A stretch of 64,000 bases of DNA, from positions 1,116,001 to 1,180,000 of the forward strand of contig NZ_LT629788.1 in the NCBI RefSeq assembly GCF_900105805.1. The letters run 5' to 3'. The translations under genes were made by a program, and so were the position numbers. This stretch comes from Pseudomonas moraviensis. GTDB taxonomy: Bacteria; Pseudomonadota; Gammaproteobacteria; Pseudomonadales; Pseudomonadaceae. Below are positions 52,553-61,882 of this stretch, one piece after another (position 1 is the stretch's first letter; each line of letters opens with the position of its first letter). Below the pieces are notes generated by a model. The model did not search any database. It saw only the letters and a program-made list of their open reading frames with translations, and had not been told where the DNA came from.

Positions 52553-52591
52553 GTCAGCGTCCACAAAAATTCAGGTTGGTACACGGTCCCC

Positions 52592-52680
52592 TGTAGGAGT
52601 GAGCCTGCTCGCGATAGCGGTGCGTCAGTCAAAAATCAATTGTCTGACACACCGCTATCGCGAGCAGGCTCACTCCTACA
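52592..52680. repeat. Family B REP inverted pair
   Basis: TGTAGGAGTGAGCCTGCTCG arms with CGATAGCGGTGCG inner segments, between the paired oxidase and synthetase genes. Confidence 0.9.
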
Positions 52681-52697
52681 GGGGTTGTGGTGAATCC

Positions 52698-54062
52698 TCA
52701 GGCTTCGGTGAGGTACCACCGCCAATCCTGCTCACCCACTTCCGCCATGAACTGCCGATACTCGGCACGCTTCACCGCCAGATACACCCCGAGGAATTCC
52801 TGCCCTAGCGCCTCCCGTGCCCACGCGGAATTTTCCAGCGCCTGTAACGACGTCAGCCAATCGGTCGGCAACAACTCTTTAGCCTGGGCATAGCCATTGC
52901 CCTCGACCGGCGCCCCCGGATCCAGCTCTTCACGAATGCCACGATGAATGCCGGCGAGGATCGCCGCCGCTGCCAGATAGGGGTTGGCGTCGGCGCCACA
53001 GATGCGGTGTTCGATGTGCCGCGTCGGCGCTGGCCCGCCGGGAACGCGCAGGCTGACGGTGCGGTTGTCGACGCCCCAGGTCGGCGCCAGTGGCGCGTAG
53101 CTGTTGGCCTGGAAACGTCGGTAGGAGTTGGCGTTGGGGCAAAACAGCAGCAGCGAGTCGAGCAGGGACGCGAGCATGCCGCCAATCGCCGTGCGCAACA
53201 GCGGGGTGCCGGCCGGGTCTTGCGAGGCGAACAGATTACGGCCGTCGGCGTCCGCGAGGCTGACGTGCATGTGCATGCCGGTGCCGGCCAGATCGTCGAA
53301 CGGCTTGGCCATGAATGTCGCCTGCATGCCGTGCTTGTGCGCCACGCCTTTGACCAGGCGTTTGTAACGCACCGCCTGATCCATCGCAGCCAGTGCATCG
53401 CCGTGTTCGAGGGTGATTTCCACCTGGCCCGGGGCGTATTCGGAGATTGCCGTGCGCGCCGGAATGCCGTGCAGTTTGCAGGCGCTGTAGAGGTCAGCGA
53501 GGAACGGTTCGATCTGTTCCAGCTCGCGCAAACCGTAGACTTGCGTGTGTCGCGGTCGCCCGCCATCAGCGTCCAGCGCCGGTTGCGGGCGGCCGTTGTG
53601 ATCGCGTTTGGCGTCGAGCAGATAGAACTCCAGCTCGCAGGCCATGATCGGGTGATATCCCTCGGCCTTGAGCCCGTCGATCACCTTGATCAGCAAGTGC
53701 CGAGGATCAGCGATGCTCGCCGGCAGGCCTTCGGTCGGGTGCATGCTGACCTGCACCGCTGCAGTCGGAATCTGCCGCCATGGCAGGCGCACCAGACTGC
53801 CTTGCAGCGGATAGGCGCGGCAGTCGATATCGCCGACGTCCCAGACCAGTCCGGAGTTCTCGACGTCCTCGCCCTGCACGGTCAAACCGAGAATCGTGCT
53901 CGGCAGTGGCCGGCCGCTTTCATACACGGCGAGCAGCTCTTCACGGTGCAACAGCTTGCCGCGCGGCACGCCGTTGGCGTCGAGAATGAACAGCTCGAAC
54001 ATGTCGATATCGGGGTTCTGTTCGAGGAACAGGCGTGCGTCTTCGATGGCTGCGAATTTCAT
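52698..54062 (-). CDS. Glutamine synthetase family protein, second PuuA-like enzyme
   Basis: 454 aa. Catalytic signs of the family: IMACELEFYLLDA, SEYAPGQVEITLEH, AGTGMHMHVSLADADGRN and NSYRRFQANSYAPLAPTWGVDNRTVSLRVPGG. The N-terminal FILDANGVPRGKLL is of the gamma-glutamylamine synthetase type. It probably ligates glutamate to an amine; the partner oxidase at 51269 suggests the same route as for putrescine. Substrate may differ from that of the first PuuA. Confidence 0.87.
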   Translation of the reverse strand: MKFAAIEDARLFLEQNPDIDMFELFILDANGVPRGKLLHREELLAVYESGRPLPSTILGLTVQGEDVENSGLVWDVGDIDCRAYPLQGSLVRLPWRQIPTAAVQVSMHPTEGLPASIADPRHLLIKVIDGLKAEGYHPIMACELEFYLLDAKRDHNGRPQPALDADGGRPRHTQVYGLRELEQIEPFLADLYSACKLHGIPARTAISEYAPGQVEITLEHGDALAAMDQAVRYKRLVKGVAHKHGMQATFMAKPFDDLAGTGMHMHVSLADADGRNLFASQDPAGTPLLRTAIGGMLASLLDSLLLFCPNANSYRRFQANSYAPLAPTWGVDNRTVSLRVPGGPAPTRHIEHRICGADANPYLAAAAILAGIHRGIREELDPGAPVEGNGYAQAKELLPTDWLTSLQALENSAWAREALGQEFLGVYLAVKRAEYRQFMAEVGEQDWRWYLTEA

Positions 54063-54165
54063 GGCAAATCACTCACGATGGCGCCGCACGGGCGCGCAGA
54101 TTCGGCCGGACGCAGGGCGTCCCGGCAGGGATTTCATAGGGAGATCAGTCAAAGGACACAGAACC

Positions 54166-54269
54166 TGTGGCGAGGGAGCTTGCTCCCGCTGAGGCGCGAA
54201 GCGGCTCTCGCTTGTTGTTCAAAGGCGGGGCTGCCAGGCAGTCCAGCGGGAGCACGCTCCCTCGCCACA
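54166..54269. repeat. Family C repeat
   Basis: Ends TGTGGCGAGGGAGCTTGCTC and GGGAGCACGCTCCCTCGCCACA, inverted, with a central GCGAAGCGGC segment. Confidence 0.85.
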
Positions 54270-54597
54270 ATGGCTTAGTGACTGACAGAAATCAGCAGGC
54301 GATATCCGGCGGGCGTGCGGAGTGACGCAGCTTGGAACGGCGCAGGGCCATGGGCAGATTGACGATGCGGTTCATACGCGGCCCCGGTTGCAGTGGGCGC
54401 GTACGGCAGAGACGTGCAACCTTTTGGGTTGTTGTGGTGACGTACTCATAACGCGTGTTTCCGTTGGCGGAAAGCGTCGGCGGCAGGGCGGGCCCGGCGA
54501 CCGGTGTGCCCGGATAGTAAGGGGGAATTCGCGCGCGTGTAAACGCAAAATTTGCCGGTGTCGCTTGGTGCGTTTGGTCTGATTGACCGAGTTGCCT

Positions 54598-54664
54598 TTT
54601 TCGCGAGCAGGCTCGCTCCCACATTGGAATGCATTTCAACTGTGGGAGCGAGCCTGCTCGCGAA
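54598..54664. repeat. Family B REP pair
   Basis: CGCGAGCAGGCTCGCTCCCACA and complement with a 20 bp centre. Confidence 0.85.
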
Positions 54665-54714
54665 TGTCCGCACCTCGGTCCAGAGTGAACACGCCGGGCC
54701 CGCCGCTGTGCCAT

Positions 54715-55614
54715 TCAGCGCAGCACGTAATCGTCCGGTTGCGGCGCGGGCGGCAATGGCGAGACGCCGAGTTCGTGCAGCACGTCGCGCTCCAGGGTAC
54801 GCACCAGTGCGTCGGTCGGCAGGTCGTTTTCATCACGCCCGAACGGGTCTTCGAGTTCATCGGCAATCGCGTCGAAGCCGAAAAAGGTGTAACTGACAAT
54901 CGCCGTGAACAGCGGCGTCAACCAACCCAGCGATTGCGCCATGGCGAAGGGCAGCAAAAGGCAGAACAGGTAGATAGTGCGGTGCAGCAGCAGGGTATAA
55001 GGGAAGGGCAGCGGCGTGTTCTTGATCCGGTCGCACACGGCCTGGGCCTGGCTCAGGCAGGTCAGGTGACTGGCCAGTAATTGATAACGCCATGGCGACA
55101 GCACACCGGCCGTTTCCAGCTCGGAAAACTGGCGCCCGACCTGGTGCAGGATCTGCCCGCAGTGGTCCGGTACAGCCTCGTCGATCGGCGGGCTGACCCA
55201 GTCGGCACTGGCCTGCGCCTCACTCTCTGTGCGTAGCCGGGCGTTCAATGCATGGGCAAACCCGCACAAATTGCGCAACAGTTGCCGACGCAGGCTGGCG
55301 TCGTCGATGCCCTGGGTTTCGCGCATCACCGCGCGCACCCGCAGCAGCACTTCGCCCCAGGCCTTGCGGCCTTCGTACCAGCGGTCGTAACAGGCGTTGT
55401 TGCGAAAGCTGAGGAAAATCGACAGCGACAGGCCGAGCAGGGTGAACGGTGTCGCGTTGATCTCGGCGAAGTAGCGCGGCACAAGGATTTCAACCAGCAC
55501 AATCACCGCCGCCAGCAGCGTCAGCATCAAGGTGCGCACGGCAATGCGTTTGGCGATCGAACCTCTGAGGGTGAAGAGCACGGCGAACTGATTGGGTCTC
55601 GGTCTGACGATCAT
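54715..55614 (-). CDS. Bestrophin-like (YneE family) membrane channel
   Basis: 299 aa. Typical bestrophin segments: PRYFAEINATPFTLLGLSLS, FLSFRNNACYDRWYEGRKAWGE, and LGWLTPLFTAIVSYTFFGFDAIADELEDPFGRDENDLP near the C-terminus, the acidic gate/Ca-clasp-like region. Bacterial homologues form pentameric cation channels. Ends 25 bp upstream of nothing related; moaA lies upstream on the same strand, with 25 bp between. Confidence 0.85.
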   Translation of the reverse strand: MIVRPRPNQFAVLFTLRGSIAKRIAVRTLMLTLLAAVIVLVEILVPRYFAEINATPFTLLGLSLSIFLSFRNNACYDRWYEGRKAWGEVLLRVRAVMRETQGIDDASLRRQLLRNLCGFAHALNARLRTESEAQASADWVSPPIDEAVPDHCGQILHQVGRQFSELETAGVLSPWRYQLLASHLTCLSQAQAVCDRIKNTPLPFPYTLLLHRTIYLFCLLLPFAMAQSLGWLTPLFTAIVSYTFFGFDAIADELEDPFGRDENDLPTDALVRTLERDVLHELGVSPLPPAPQPDDYVLR

Positions 55615-55639
55615 CTCGCGGTCCCTGTTGCGCGGCGGA

Positions 55640-56638
55640 TCAGCCGCCGGTCATGTTCATGAAACGCACCACTTGCACGTCGTCGTTGACTTCGAAGTTG
55701 TGTCGATAGGGCTTGAGTTTCATTGCCTCGATGATCGCGTTTTCCAAGCGTTCCGGGTGGCCCGGATGCGCGCGCAACACCGCTTTGAGGTCCATCGAAT
55801 GCTCGTTGCCCAGACACAGCAGCAAGCGACCTTCGACGGTCAGGCGCACGCGGTTGCAGGTGCCGCAAAAGTTGTGGCTGTGCGGTGAAATGAACCCCAG
55901 GCGAATGTTCGGCGCTTCGGCTACGCGCCAGTAGCGCGACGGCCCTTGCGTGGATTCGGTGGAGTCGATCAGGGTAAAGCGTTCGGCGATGCGTTCACGC
56001 ACCTGCGCGCTGGAATAGAACGACTCGGCGCGGCTGTGTTCGGCAATCGCGCCCAGCGGCATTTCTTCGATGAAGGAAATATCCAGATCACGCTCGATGG
56101 CGAAACTGACCAGATCGTTGATCTCGTGGTCGTTACGCCCTTGCATCACCACGCAATTGAGTTTGGTGCGAGTGAACCCGGCGGCACGGGCGGCATCGAT
56201 GCCGTCGATGACTTGCGCCAGATCGCCGGTGCGCGTCAGTTCCTTGAAACGCTGCGGGTCGAGGCTGTCGAGGCTGATATTGAGGCGCTTGACCCCGGCG
56301 TCGAACAGCGGCCTGGCCAGTCGGCCCAGTTGCGAGCCGTTGGTGGTCAGGCACAGTTCGCGCAGGCCGGGCAGGGCGGCAATCTGCTCACACAGCTGCA
56401 CGACACCGGGGCGGATCAGCGGCTCGCCGCCAGTCAGGCGGATCTTGCGCGTGCCGAGGGCGACGAAGCTTTGCGCTACCTGAAACAGTTCTTCGAGGGT
56501 GAGGATCTGCTGGCGCGGCAGGAACTGCATGTCCTCGGCCATGCAGTAGACGCAGCGAAAATCGCAGCGATCGGTGACCGACAGGCGCAGATAATCCACG
56601 CGGCGGTTGTGACCATCGATCAATTCACGCTGTGTCAT
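55640..56638 (-). CDS. moaA: GTP 3',8-cyclase MoaA (molybdenum cofactor biosynthesis)
   Basis: 332 aa radical SAM enzyme. N-terminal cluster ligands Cys25, Cys29, Cys32 (CDFRCVYC); C-terminal cluster FCGTCNRVRLTVEGRLLLCLG; and a C-terminal Gly-Gly (MNMTGG) that is needed for activity. Converts GTP to 3',8-cyclo-dihydro-GTP. ATG at 56638 gives MTQRELIDGHNRRVDYLRLSV, the usual start. No other moa genes are in the window. This may be one of two moaA copies found in many pseudomonads. Confidence 0.93.
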   Translation of the reverse strand: MTQRELIDGHNRRVDYLRLSVTDRCDFRCVYCMAEDMQFLPRQQILTLEELFQVAQSFVALGTRKIRLTGGEPLIRPGVVQLCEQIAALPGLRELCLTTNGSQLGRLARPLFDAGVKRLNISLDSLDPQRFKELTRTGDLAQVIDGIDAARAAGFTRTKLNCVVMQGRNDHEINDLVSFAIERDLDISFIEEMPLGAIAEHSRAESFYSSAQVRERIAERFTLIDSTESTQGPSRYWRVAEAPNIRLGFISPHSHNFCGTCNRVRLTVEGRLLLCLGNEHSMDLKAVLRAHPGHPERLENAIIEAMKLKPYRHNFEVNDDVQVVRFMNMTGG

Positions 56639-56757
56639 GGGCTCGCCTCGTGGATGTGGAGCGCCGTCAGCGGGCGCAGATCGCGCAGGGTAGGCTGCGC
56701 TCGCCACGCCGTCCAATCACTCTGGCTGACCGAGTGATTGACGGCGTCGATGATGCC

Positions 56758-57609
56758 TTACGGTGCGCCAAACATTGCCGTCCAGTAAATGCCGGCGTTG
56801 CTTTTCGGATCGGTTGCGTACGCGGCGCCCAGTTCCTGATATTGCGGGTTCATCAGGTTGGCGCAATGACCGGGGCTGGCGAGCCAGCCGTCGACGACCT
56901 TGCCGACGGTGTCCTGCCCGGCGGCGATGTTTTCGCCAACCAGTTGCCCACTGTAACCGGACAGTTCGGCGCGGTCGCCGGGTGTGCGGCCGTCGCGGTC
57001 CTTGTGGTCGAGATAATTATTGTTGGCCATGTCGCGGCTGTGATCCTGGGCAACGGTGCCCAGCGTGGCGTTCCAGGCCAGCGGTGCTGCCGCCGCGAAG
57101 GACTGGCCGCCGCACTGACGGGCCTGACTGCGCGCGGTATTGAGTTGCGCCAACAGCTTTTGCCCTTCGCTTTGCGCATCGCCGAGTTTCGCCGTCAGCA
57201 ACGGCCGCGCGAGGACGATGCGCCAGTCACGGTCAACGCGGTTGACGCCGATATCGACAAACTGCGGGTCGAGCACCACCTGACAGAAGCTTTCCTGAAT
57301 CGCCTTCATTGCTGACGCCGCATCGCGCGGGCCGTTGAGAGTGATCGCTTGAACGTTGACCATCGGATAGCGGGCGCTGGCCATGGCCTGCTGCAAATCG
57401 ACCGCGCCACTGGCGGGCAGTCGCAGGCGCGGGTCGGCCGACAACGGTGGCAACTCGTTCGACGCCTGGCTGCCGCAACGCTGCGGCTGGCTGCGATAGC
57501 TGTTGATCGACTCGATCAATTGCAGTTCATCGGCGGCCAGCGCCGAGGTGGCGAACACCACGCCCAGCGACAATGCGGCACAACGCAAAACGGACGGCAT
57601 GAAGCGCAT
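56758..57609 (-). CDS. Secreted CAP/SCP-domain protein
   Basis: 283 aa, signal peptide ending ALA (about residue 25). A CAP domain occupies about 160-283: LAQLNTARSQARQCGG, DHSRDMANNNYLDHKDRDGRTPGDRAELSGYSG, GENIAAGQ and VDGWLASPGHCANLMNPQYQELGAAY, with the conserved His/Glu pairs. The N-terminal part (about 30-150) is less conserved and may be a degenerate first domain. Cysteines at 45, 109, 166 and 253 region could pair. Function of bacterial CAP proteins is mostly unknown. ATG at 57609 follows GGGAG. Confidence 0.85.
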   Translation of the reverse strand: MRFMPSVLRCAALSLGVVFATSALAADELQLIESINSYRSQPQRCGSQASNELPPLSADPRLRLPASGAVDLQQAMASARYPMVNVQAITLNGPRDAASAMKAIQESFCQVVLDPQFVDIGVNRVDRDWRIVLARPLLTAKLGDAQSEGQKLLAQLNTARSQARQCGGQSFAAAAPLAWNATLGTVAQDHSRDMANNNYLDHKDRDGRTPGDRAELSGYSGQLVGENIAAGQDTVGKVVDGWLASPGHCANLMNPQYQELGAAYATDPKSNAGIYWTAMFGAP

Positions 57610-57806
57610 GGAAATCTCCCTTGAGCTGAATGCGCCCATGATGCGCGAAAGGCCCCCGGTGGGTGAATGTGTTTTTCTTTGCGGCGGATTTTTTCTGCAC
57701 TGGTGTGCCCGCGTATTTGCTCGCTACACTCTGCGAAGACCCCGCAAACCGGGCGTCTCACCGACGTAACATCTTGCCCCCGACGGGCGCTGACGGAAGA
57801 ACCGAC

Positions 57807-58427
57807 ATGGGATTGAAAGGCTTGGCGGGCGGTTTGTTGTGGATTGTTTTTGCCGGCGCAGCATGGGCCGGCGCTCAGGCCCCTATCGAGGCCAAGGCGG
57901 AACAGAAAGCCGAGGTGCTGGAGGAGAAAGCGGCGGATAAAGTCAGTGCTGCTCCGGCGCCGAAATCCGAGGCCATCACCCCCACCGAAGCGCAGGCAGT
58001 GGACCCGGCCGGCGCCGCGCCGCTGGACGATCCGCTGACCTGTCTGGCGCGCAGCATCTATTGGGAAGCCAAGGGCAAGGACACCCCGGAAATGGAGGCC
58101 GTCGCCAGCGTGGTGATGAATCGCCTTGGCCATGAAGGCTTTCCCGACACGGTGTGCGCGGTGGTCAAGCAAGGCTCGGAAAGCGGCAACTGCCAGTTTT
58201 CCTGGTGGTGCGATGGCAAGCCCGATCAGGTCAAGGAAGACGCCGAATACGCGCTGGCCAAGGAAATCGCTGGCAAGGCGTTGAATCGCCAGCTCAAGGA
58301 CCGCACCCGCGGCGCCCTGTATTTTCACGACCGCGGCGTGCACCCGAGCTGGGCCAAGGCTTATCGCAACACCGCGCAGACCGGCAGGTTCCTGTTCTAC
58401 AAACCCGCCGGCGGCGACGCGCGTTAA
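57807..58427 (+). CDS. Cell wall hydrolase (SleB/Hydrolase_2 domain)
   Basis: 206 aa. Signal peptide about 1-21, an Ala/Glu/Lys-rich linker (about 25-75) and the SleB-type catalytic domain from about 80: LARSIYWEAKGKDTPEMEAVASVVMNRLGH with the catalytic Glu, then NCQFSWWCDG and TRGALYFHDRGVHPSW. Acts on peptidoglycan (lytic transglycosylase/amidase type activity in the family). Start ATG at 57807 behind GGAAGA. Overlaps the convergent gene at 58424 by 4 bp. Confidence 0.85.
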   Translation: MGLKGLAGGLLWIVFAGAAWAGAQAPIEAKAEQKAEVLEEKAADKVSAAPAPKSEAITPTEAQAVDPAGAAPLDDPLTCLARSIYWEAKGKDTPEMEAVASVVMNRLGHEGFPDTVCAVVKQGSESGNCQFSWWCDGKPDQVKEDAEYALAKEIAGKALNRQLKDRTRGALYFHDRGVHPSWAKAYRNTAQTGRFLFYKPAGGDAR

Positions 58428-59137
58428 CTGGCGTGGGTGTTGAGAATGCTCGCCACCTGCTGCGGCTGGCAGTTCAGGTACGGTGACTTTTGCAGCCAGC
58501 GCTGATCCGGGTACCAGGAAAACATGAACTGGCCGTTCTTCAGGCGATCGATCACCTGTTTGGCAATCTGCGGCCGCACGGCGGGGCAACCCTGACTGCG
58601 GCCGATGCGGCCCTGACGCTTGCTCCACAGCGGGTTCACGTAGCTGGCGGCATGAATCACGATCGCGCGATCGCGGGCCAGATCATTGAAACCGGGTTCC
58701 AGGCCGTCCATGCGCAGTGAATAGCCGTGGGTGCCTTCGTAGCTTTCCTGGGTGCGGAACAGGCCGAGACTGGACTGATAACTGCCTTCGCGGTTGGAAA
58801 ACTGTGTGGCGAAGTTTTCCCCGGAATTGGAACCGTGGGCGACCAGATCCCGCAGCACCAATTTCTGTTTGCTCAGGTCGAAGATCCACAGACGACGTTC
58901 GGTGGACGGTTGCGAATAGTCGATGATCGCCAGATGCCGCGAGGGCTTTGCGCCGTTGTTGACCGCGCACTGCATGGCGTTCAATGCACCTTTGAGCGCT
59001 TGGGGATTGAGTTCCGGCGCGGCGTGGGCGAGGCTGTTATAGAGAACCGGCGATGGCTTGCCGGCGGCAAATACTGGGCTGGTCACGGCGACAAGGGTCG
59101 CGGTGCTCAACAGAAGTCGGCGCAAAAACGTCAACAT
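58424..59137 (-). CDS. Murein L,D-transpeptidase catalytic domain family protein
   Basis: 237 aa, signal peptide ending VFA (about residue 24). The catalytic block is IVIHAASYVNPLWSKRQGRIGRSQGCPAVRP, with His in IHAASY and Cys in SQGCPAV, the YkuD-like arrangement (PF13645-type group). It probably edits or crosslinks peptidoglycan in the periplasm. The ATG at 59137 follows a weak ribosome-binding site. Divergent from the larger transpeptidase at 59291, with a 153 bp gap. Confidence 0.82.
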   Translation of the reverse strand: MLTFLRRLLLSTATLVAVTSPVFAAGKPSPVLYNSLAHAAPELNPQALKGALNAMQCAVNNGAKPSRHLAIIDYSQPSTERRLWIFDLSKQKLVLRDLVAHGSNSGENFATQFSNREGSYQSSLGLFRTQESYEGTHGYSLRMDGLEPGFNDLARDRAIVIHAASYVNPLWSKRQGRIGRSQGCPAVRPQIAKQVIDRLKNGQFMFSWYPDQRWLQKSPYLNCQPQQVASILNTHAS

Positions 59138-59290
59138 TTTATAAAGTGTCCTCAACTTGCTACATAAACGGCACTTTGGCTCCTGACTCCCAGTCAATAC
59201 CCGCAGGCTCCGAGGCTGGAGCCTGACTGTTCAGCGCACCTGATGTAAGGTTGACCGTCATCTGGACGGCCATGGATTGGAGTAAAGCAG

Positions 59291-60907
59291 TTGTTCAAAA
59301 AGTACGCATGCTACTTGAGCATTTGTTTGCTCGCTGCGCCGTTTGTCGCTTGCGCCGATGAGCCGCTGCCCCCGCTCGAAACCCTGGCGACGCCGACGAC
59401 GGACCTGCCGGTGGAGCCGCGCAGCCCGTTGCAGGCCGTGTTGATCAGCCTGGCGCAGTCGTGCCCGGCCATTGCTCCGCGTCTCAACGGCCCGGCGCTG
59501 AGTCAATTGCAGGCGTTCTATGCACAGCAGGACTGGATGCCTGTGTGGGCCAGTGAGTCGGCTCGATTGCCGGCATTGCGCGCGCAATTGCAGCTGTTGG
59601 CCGACGATGGGCTGAATCCCAATCGCTATGCTGTGCCGGCGTCACCGCCGCAGGACGGCGAGTTGTGTGCCGATATCGATATCAGCCGCCATTACCTGCA
59701 GGCCTTGCAGGATCTGCATTACGGTCGTCTGTTGCAGTCGCATTTCGAACCGCTGTGGCATGTCGACGGCCCGCCGACCGATCGTCAGGCGCAGTTGCTC
59801 AGCATTGCCGTGCCGGGGGTGAACGACATTGCTGCAGCGTTCGACCTCGCCCGTCCGCATCTGCCTCAGTATCAGAGCCTGCGTCAGTTGTATGCCGCAC
59901 AACGTTTGCAGGCCCTGCCGCAGTGGCAGCCGGTCGGCAACGGGCCGCTGCTGCGCCCGGCGATGGAAGACCAGCGCGTGCCGGAACTCGCCCGGCGTCT
60001 GTACAACGAAGGTTATCTGGCAGACGTGATCGTGACGCCGGACAACGCCTACGATGACGTGCTGGTGGAAGCGGTGAAGCATTTTCAGGCCAGTCACTCG
60101 TTGCAGGCTGACGGCGTGGTCGGGCCGGGTACGATTGCCGAGCTGAACATCAGCCCGCTGACTCGCCGCGATCAGTTGCGCGTCAATCTCGAACGTTTCC
60201 GCTGGATGGCCCAGGACATGGAGCCCAGCGGTCTGGTGGTCAACGTCGCGGCCGCTGAGCTGACGCTGTATCAGGGCGGTCAGCCGGTGTGGCAGACCCG
60301 CACCCAGGTCGGCCGCGCCGAGCGCCAGACACCGCTGCTGAAATCCCGCGTCACCCGGCTCACGCTGAACCCGACCTGGACTGTGCCGCCCACCATCTGG
60401 AAAGAAGACAAGCTGCCGGAAATCCGCAAGGACCAGACCTTCCTCAGCCGCCAGAACCTGCAAGTGCTCGATGCCAACGGTCAGCCCCTGGCGGCAGCGG
60501 ACATCGACTGGGACAACCCCGGCAACATCCTCCTGCGCCAGGACGCCGGCCCGCGCAATCCGCTGGGGCAAATGGTCATTCGTTTCCCCAACCCGTTCTC
60601 GGTGTACCTGCACGACACGCCGAGCAAGGCGCTGTTTGAAAAAGGTCCACGGGCGTTCAGCTCCGGTTGCGTGCGTGTCGAGCATCCGCTGCAACTGCGC
60701 GATCTGCTGCTGTCGCCGGCAGAAAAGACCCGCACCGACACACTGCTCGCCAGCGGTACCACCCACGAATTTCGCCTGTCTTCCCCCGTGCCGATCCTGA
60801 TGACCTACTGGACGGCGCAAGTCGACAGCAGCGGCCACGTGCGATACGCGCCGGATATCTACAGTCGCGACAGCGCTTTATTGGTGGGCCTGGATCGGGC
60901 GCATTGA
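59291..60907 (+). CDS. L,D-transpeptidase, YcbB/LdtD-like
   Basis: 538 aa. Signal peptide of about 20 residues with Cys21 in FVACADE, so it might be a lipoprotein. A peptidoglycan-binding domain lies at about 225-290 (VKHFQASHSLQADGVVGPGT) and the YkuD catalytic domain at about 315-500, with His441 (YLHDTPSKALFEKGPRAFSS begins there) and Cys460 in SSGCVRVEHP. It forms 3-3 crosslinks. The start codon is TTG at 59291, supported by a GGAG site 8 bases upstream and by the signal peptide beginning there. Confidence 0.9.
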   Translation: MFKKYACYLSICLLAAPFVACADEPLPPLETLATPTTDLPVEPRSPLQAVLISLAQSCPAIAPRLNGPALSQLQAFYAQQDWMPVWASESARLPALRAQLQLLADDGLNPNRYAVPASPPQDGELCADIDISRHYLQALQDLHYGRLLQSHFEPLWHVDGPPTDRQAQLLSIAVPGVNDIAAAFDLARPHLPQYQSLRQLYAAQRLQALPQWQPVGNGPLLRPAMEDQRVPELARRLYNEGYLADVIVTPDNAYDDVLVEAVKHFQASHSLQADGVVGPGTIAELNISPLTRRDQLRVNLERFRWMAQDMEPSGLVVNVAAAELTLYQGGQPVWQTRTQVGRAERQTPLLKSRVTRLTLNPTWTVPPTIWKEDKLPEIRKDQTFLSRQNLQVLDANGQPLAAADIDWDNPGNILLRQDAGPRNPLGQMVIRFPNPFSVYLHDTPSKALFEKGPRAFSSGCVRVEHPLQLRDLLLSPAEKTRTDTLLASGTTHEFRLSSPVPILMTYWTAQVDSSGHVRYAPDIYSRDSALLVGLDRAH

Positions 60908-60916
60908 GCCAGACCA

Positions 60917-60960
60917 CCTCACCCTAGCCCTCTCCCTCGGGAGAGGGCTAGGGTGAGGGG
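60917..60960. repeat. Family D hairpin element (short)
   Basis: CCTCACCCTAGCCCTCTCCC-TC-GGGAGAGGGCTAGGGTGAGG is an almost perfect 20 bp stem between convergent genes. It may also stop transcription. Confidence 0.85.
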
Positions 60961-60992
60961 CCGATTTCAAGCCGAACCCAATACTCAAAATC

Positions 60993-61844
60993 TCACCGTT
61001 CCAGCTTTTCAACTATCCAAGGCAAAAGCACCTCACACGACCCTTCAATCTTCAAATCCAGCAGATCATCCGCCCGGGTCCTGCCCAGATTGATCGCCAT
61101 CAGCGGCTTGCCACGCTCGGCAATCACGCGACACAAACGAAACGCCGAATACGCCATCAACGATGACCCAACCACCAGCAACCCCGCCGCATTCTCGGCA
61201 GCTGCCATGGCCCGCGCTGCGGTCGCCTGTGCCACGTTCTCGCCAAAAAACACCACATCCGGTTTCATCCGCTCACCCGCGCAATGCGGGCACTGCGGCA
61301 CCTGGAAGCGCGCTTCAAATGCCGGGTCGAGCAAGGTATCGCCATCCGGCGCCTGCACCGCATCAACGCCGCTCAGATAGGGATTCTCCGCTTCCATCTG
61401 GCGCTGAATCTCATCGCGCGGACTGCGCTGCCCGCAGTCCAGACACAGCACTCGATGCAGGCTGCCATGCAGTTCGATCACATCGTGACTACCGGCCTGA
61501 TCGTGCAAGGTGTCGACGTTCTGCGTGATCAGATCGCTGATCCGGCCACGCTGCTGCAGCGTCGCCAGCGCCTGATGCGCTGCATTCGGCCGCGCCTGGC
61601 GCACGCGCGGCCAGCCGAGCATGGCTCGGGCCCAATAGCGACGGCGTGATTCCGGGGCAGAAAGGAATTCCTGATACATCATCGGCTGCCGCCCGCGACG
61701 CACGCCGTCGCTGTCGCGGTAGTCCGGAATGCCCGAAGGCGTGCTGATGCCAGCGCCGGTCAGGACTAGAAACTTATCCTCGGTCATGGCCTGCACCAGC
61801 GTATCGAGGTGTTCGCGGATCGGGCTGTCGAGCATGCTCAGCAC
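60993..61844 (-). CDS. SIR2-family NAD-dependent protein deacylase (CobB-like)
   Basis: 283 aa. NAD-binding TGAGISTPSGIPDYRDSDG, TQNVDTLHDQAG, catalytic His126 (ELHGSLH) and a four-Cys zinc site (Cys134, Cys137, Cys185, Cys188). Belongs to the class II-like sirtuins. Removes acyl groups from lysine. Start at 61844 (MLSML) or the second Met three codons on. Confidence 0.9.
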   Translation of the reverse strand: MLSMLDSPIREHLDTLVQAMTEDKFLVLTGAGISTPSGIPDYRDSDGVRRGRQPMMYQEFLSAPESRRRYWARAMLGWPRVRQARPNAAHQALATLQQRGRISDLITQNVDTLHDQAGSHDVIELHGSLHRVLCLDCGQRSPRDEIQRQMEAENPYLSGVDAVQAPDGDTLLDPAFEARFQVPQCPHCAGERMKPDVVFFGENVAQATAARAMAAAENAAGLLVVGSSLMAYSAFRLCRVIAERGKPLMAINLGRTRADDLLDLKIEGSCEVLLPWIVEKLER

Positions 61845-61882
61845 TCCAGAATGGGCAGTGCCCGCAGGTTAGCATCAACCAC

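Larger units (their letters stand above)
54063..54714. other. Gene-poor gap with two repeats
   Basis: 652 bp. A family C element (54166-54269) and a family B pair (54598-54664) are present. The rest (54270-54597) has an open frame on the minus strand ending at 54292 (tail MNRIVNLPMALRRSKLRHSA), whose upstream part is repeat; I do not consider it a supported gene. Confidence 0.55.

Noticed and set aside
54292..54714. 140-codon minus-strand frame between the repeats at 54166 and 54598
   Set aside because: Its first third is translated REP sequence (SRAGSLPQ...WERACSR), and the remainder has no ribosome-binding site or known domain. The last 27 codons from 54375 could be a peptide but are unsupported.
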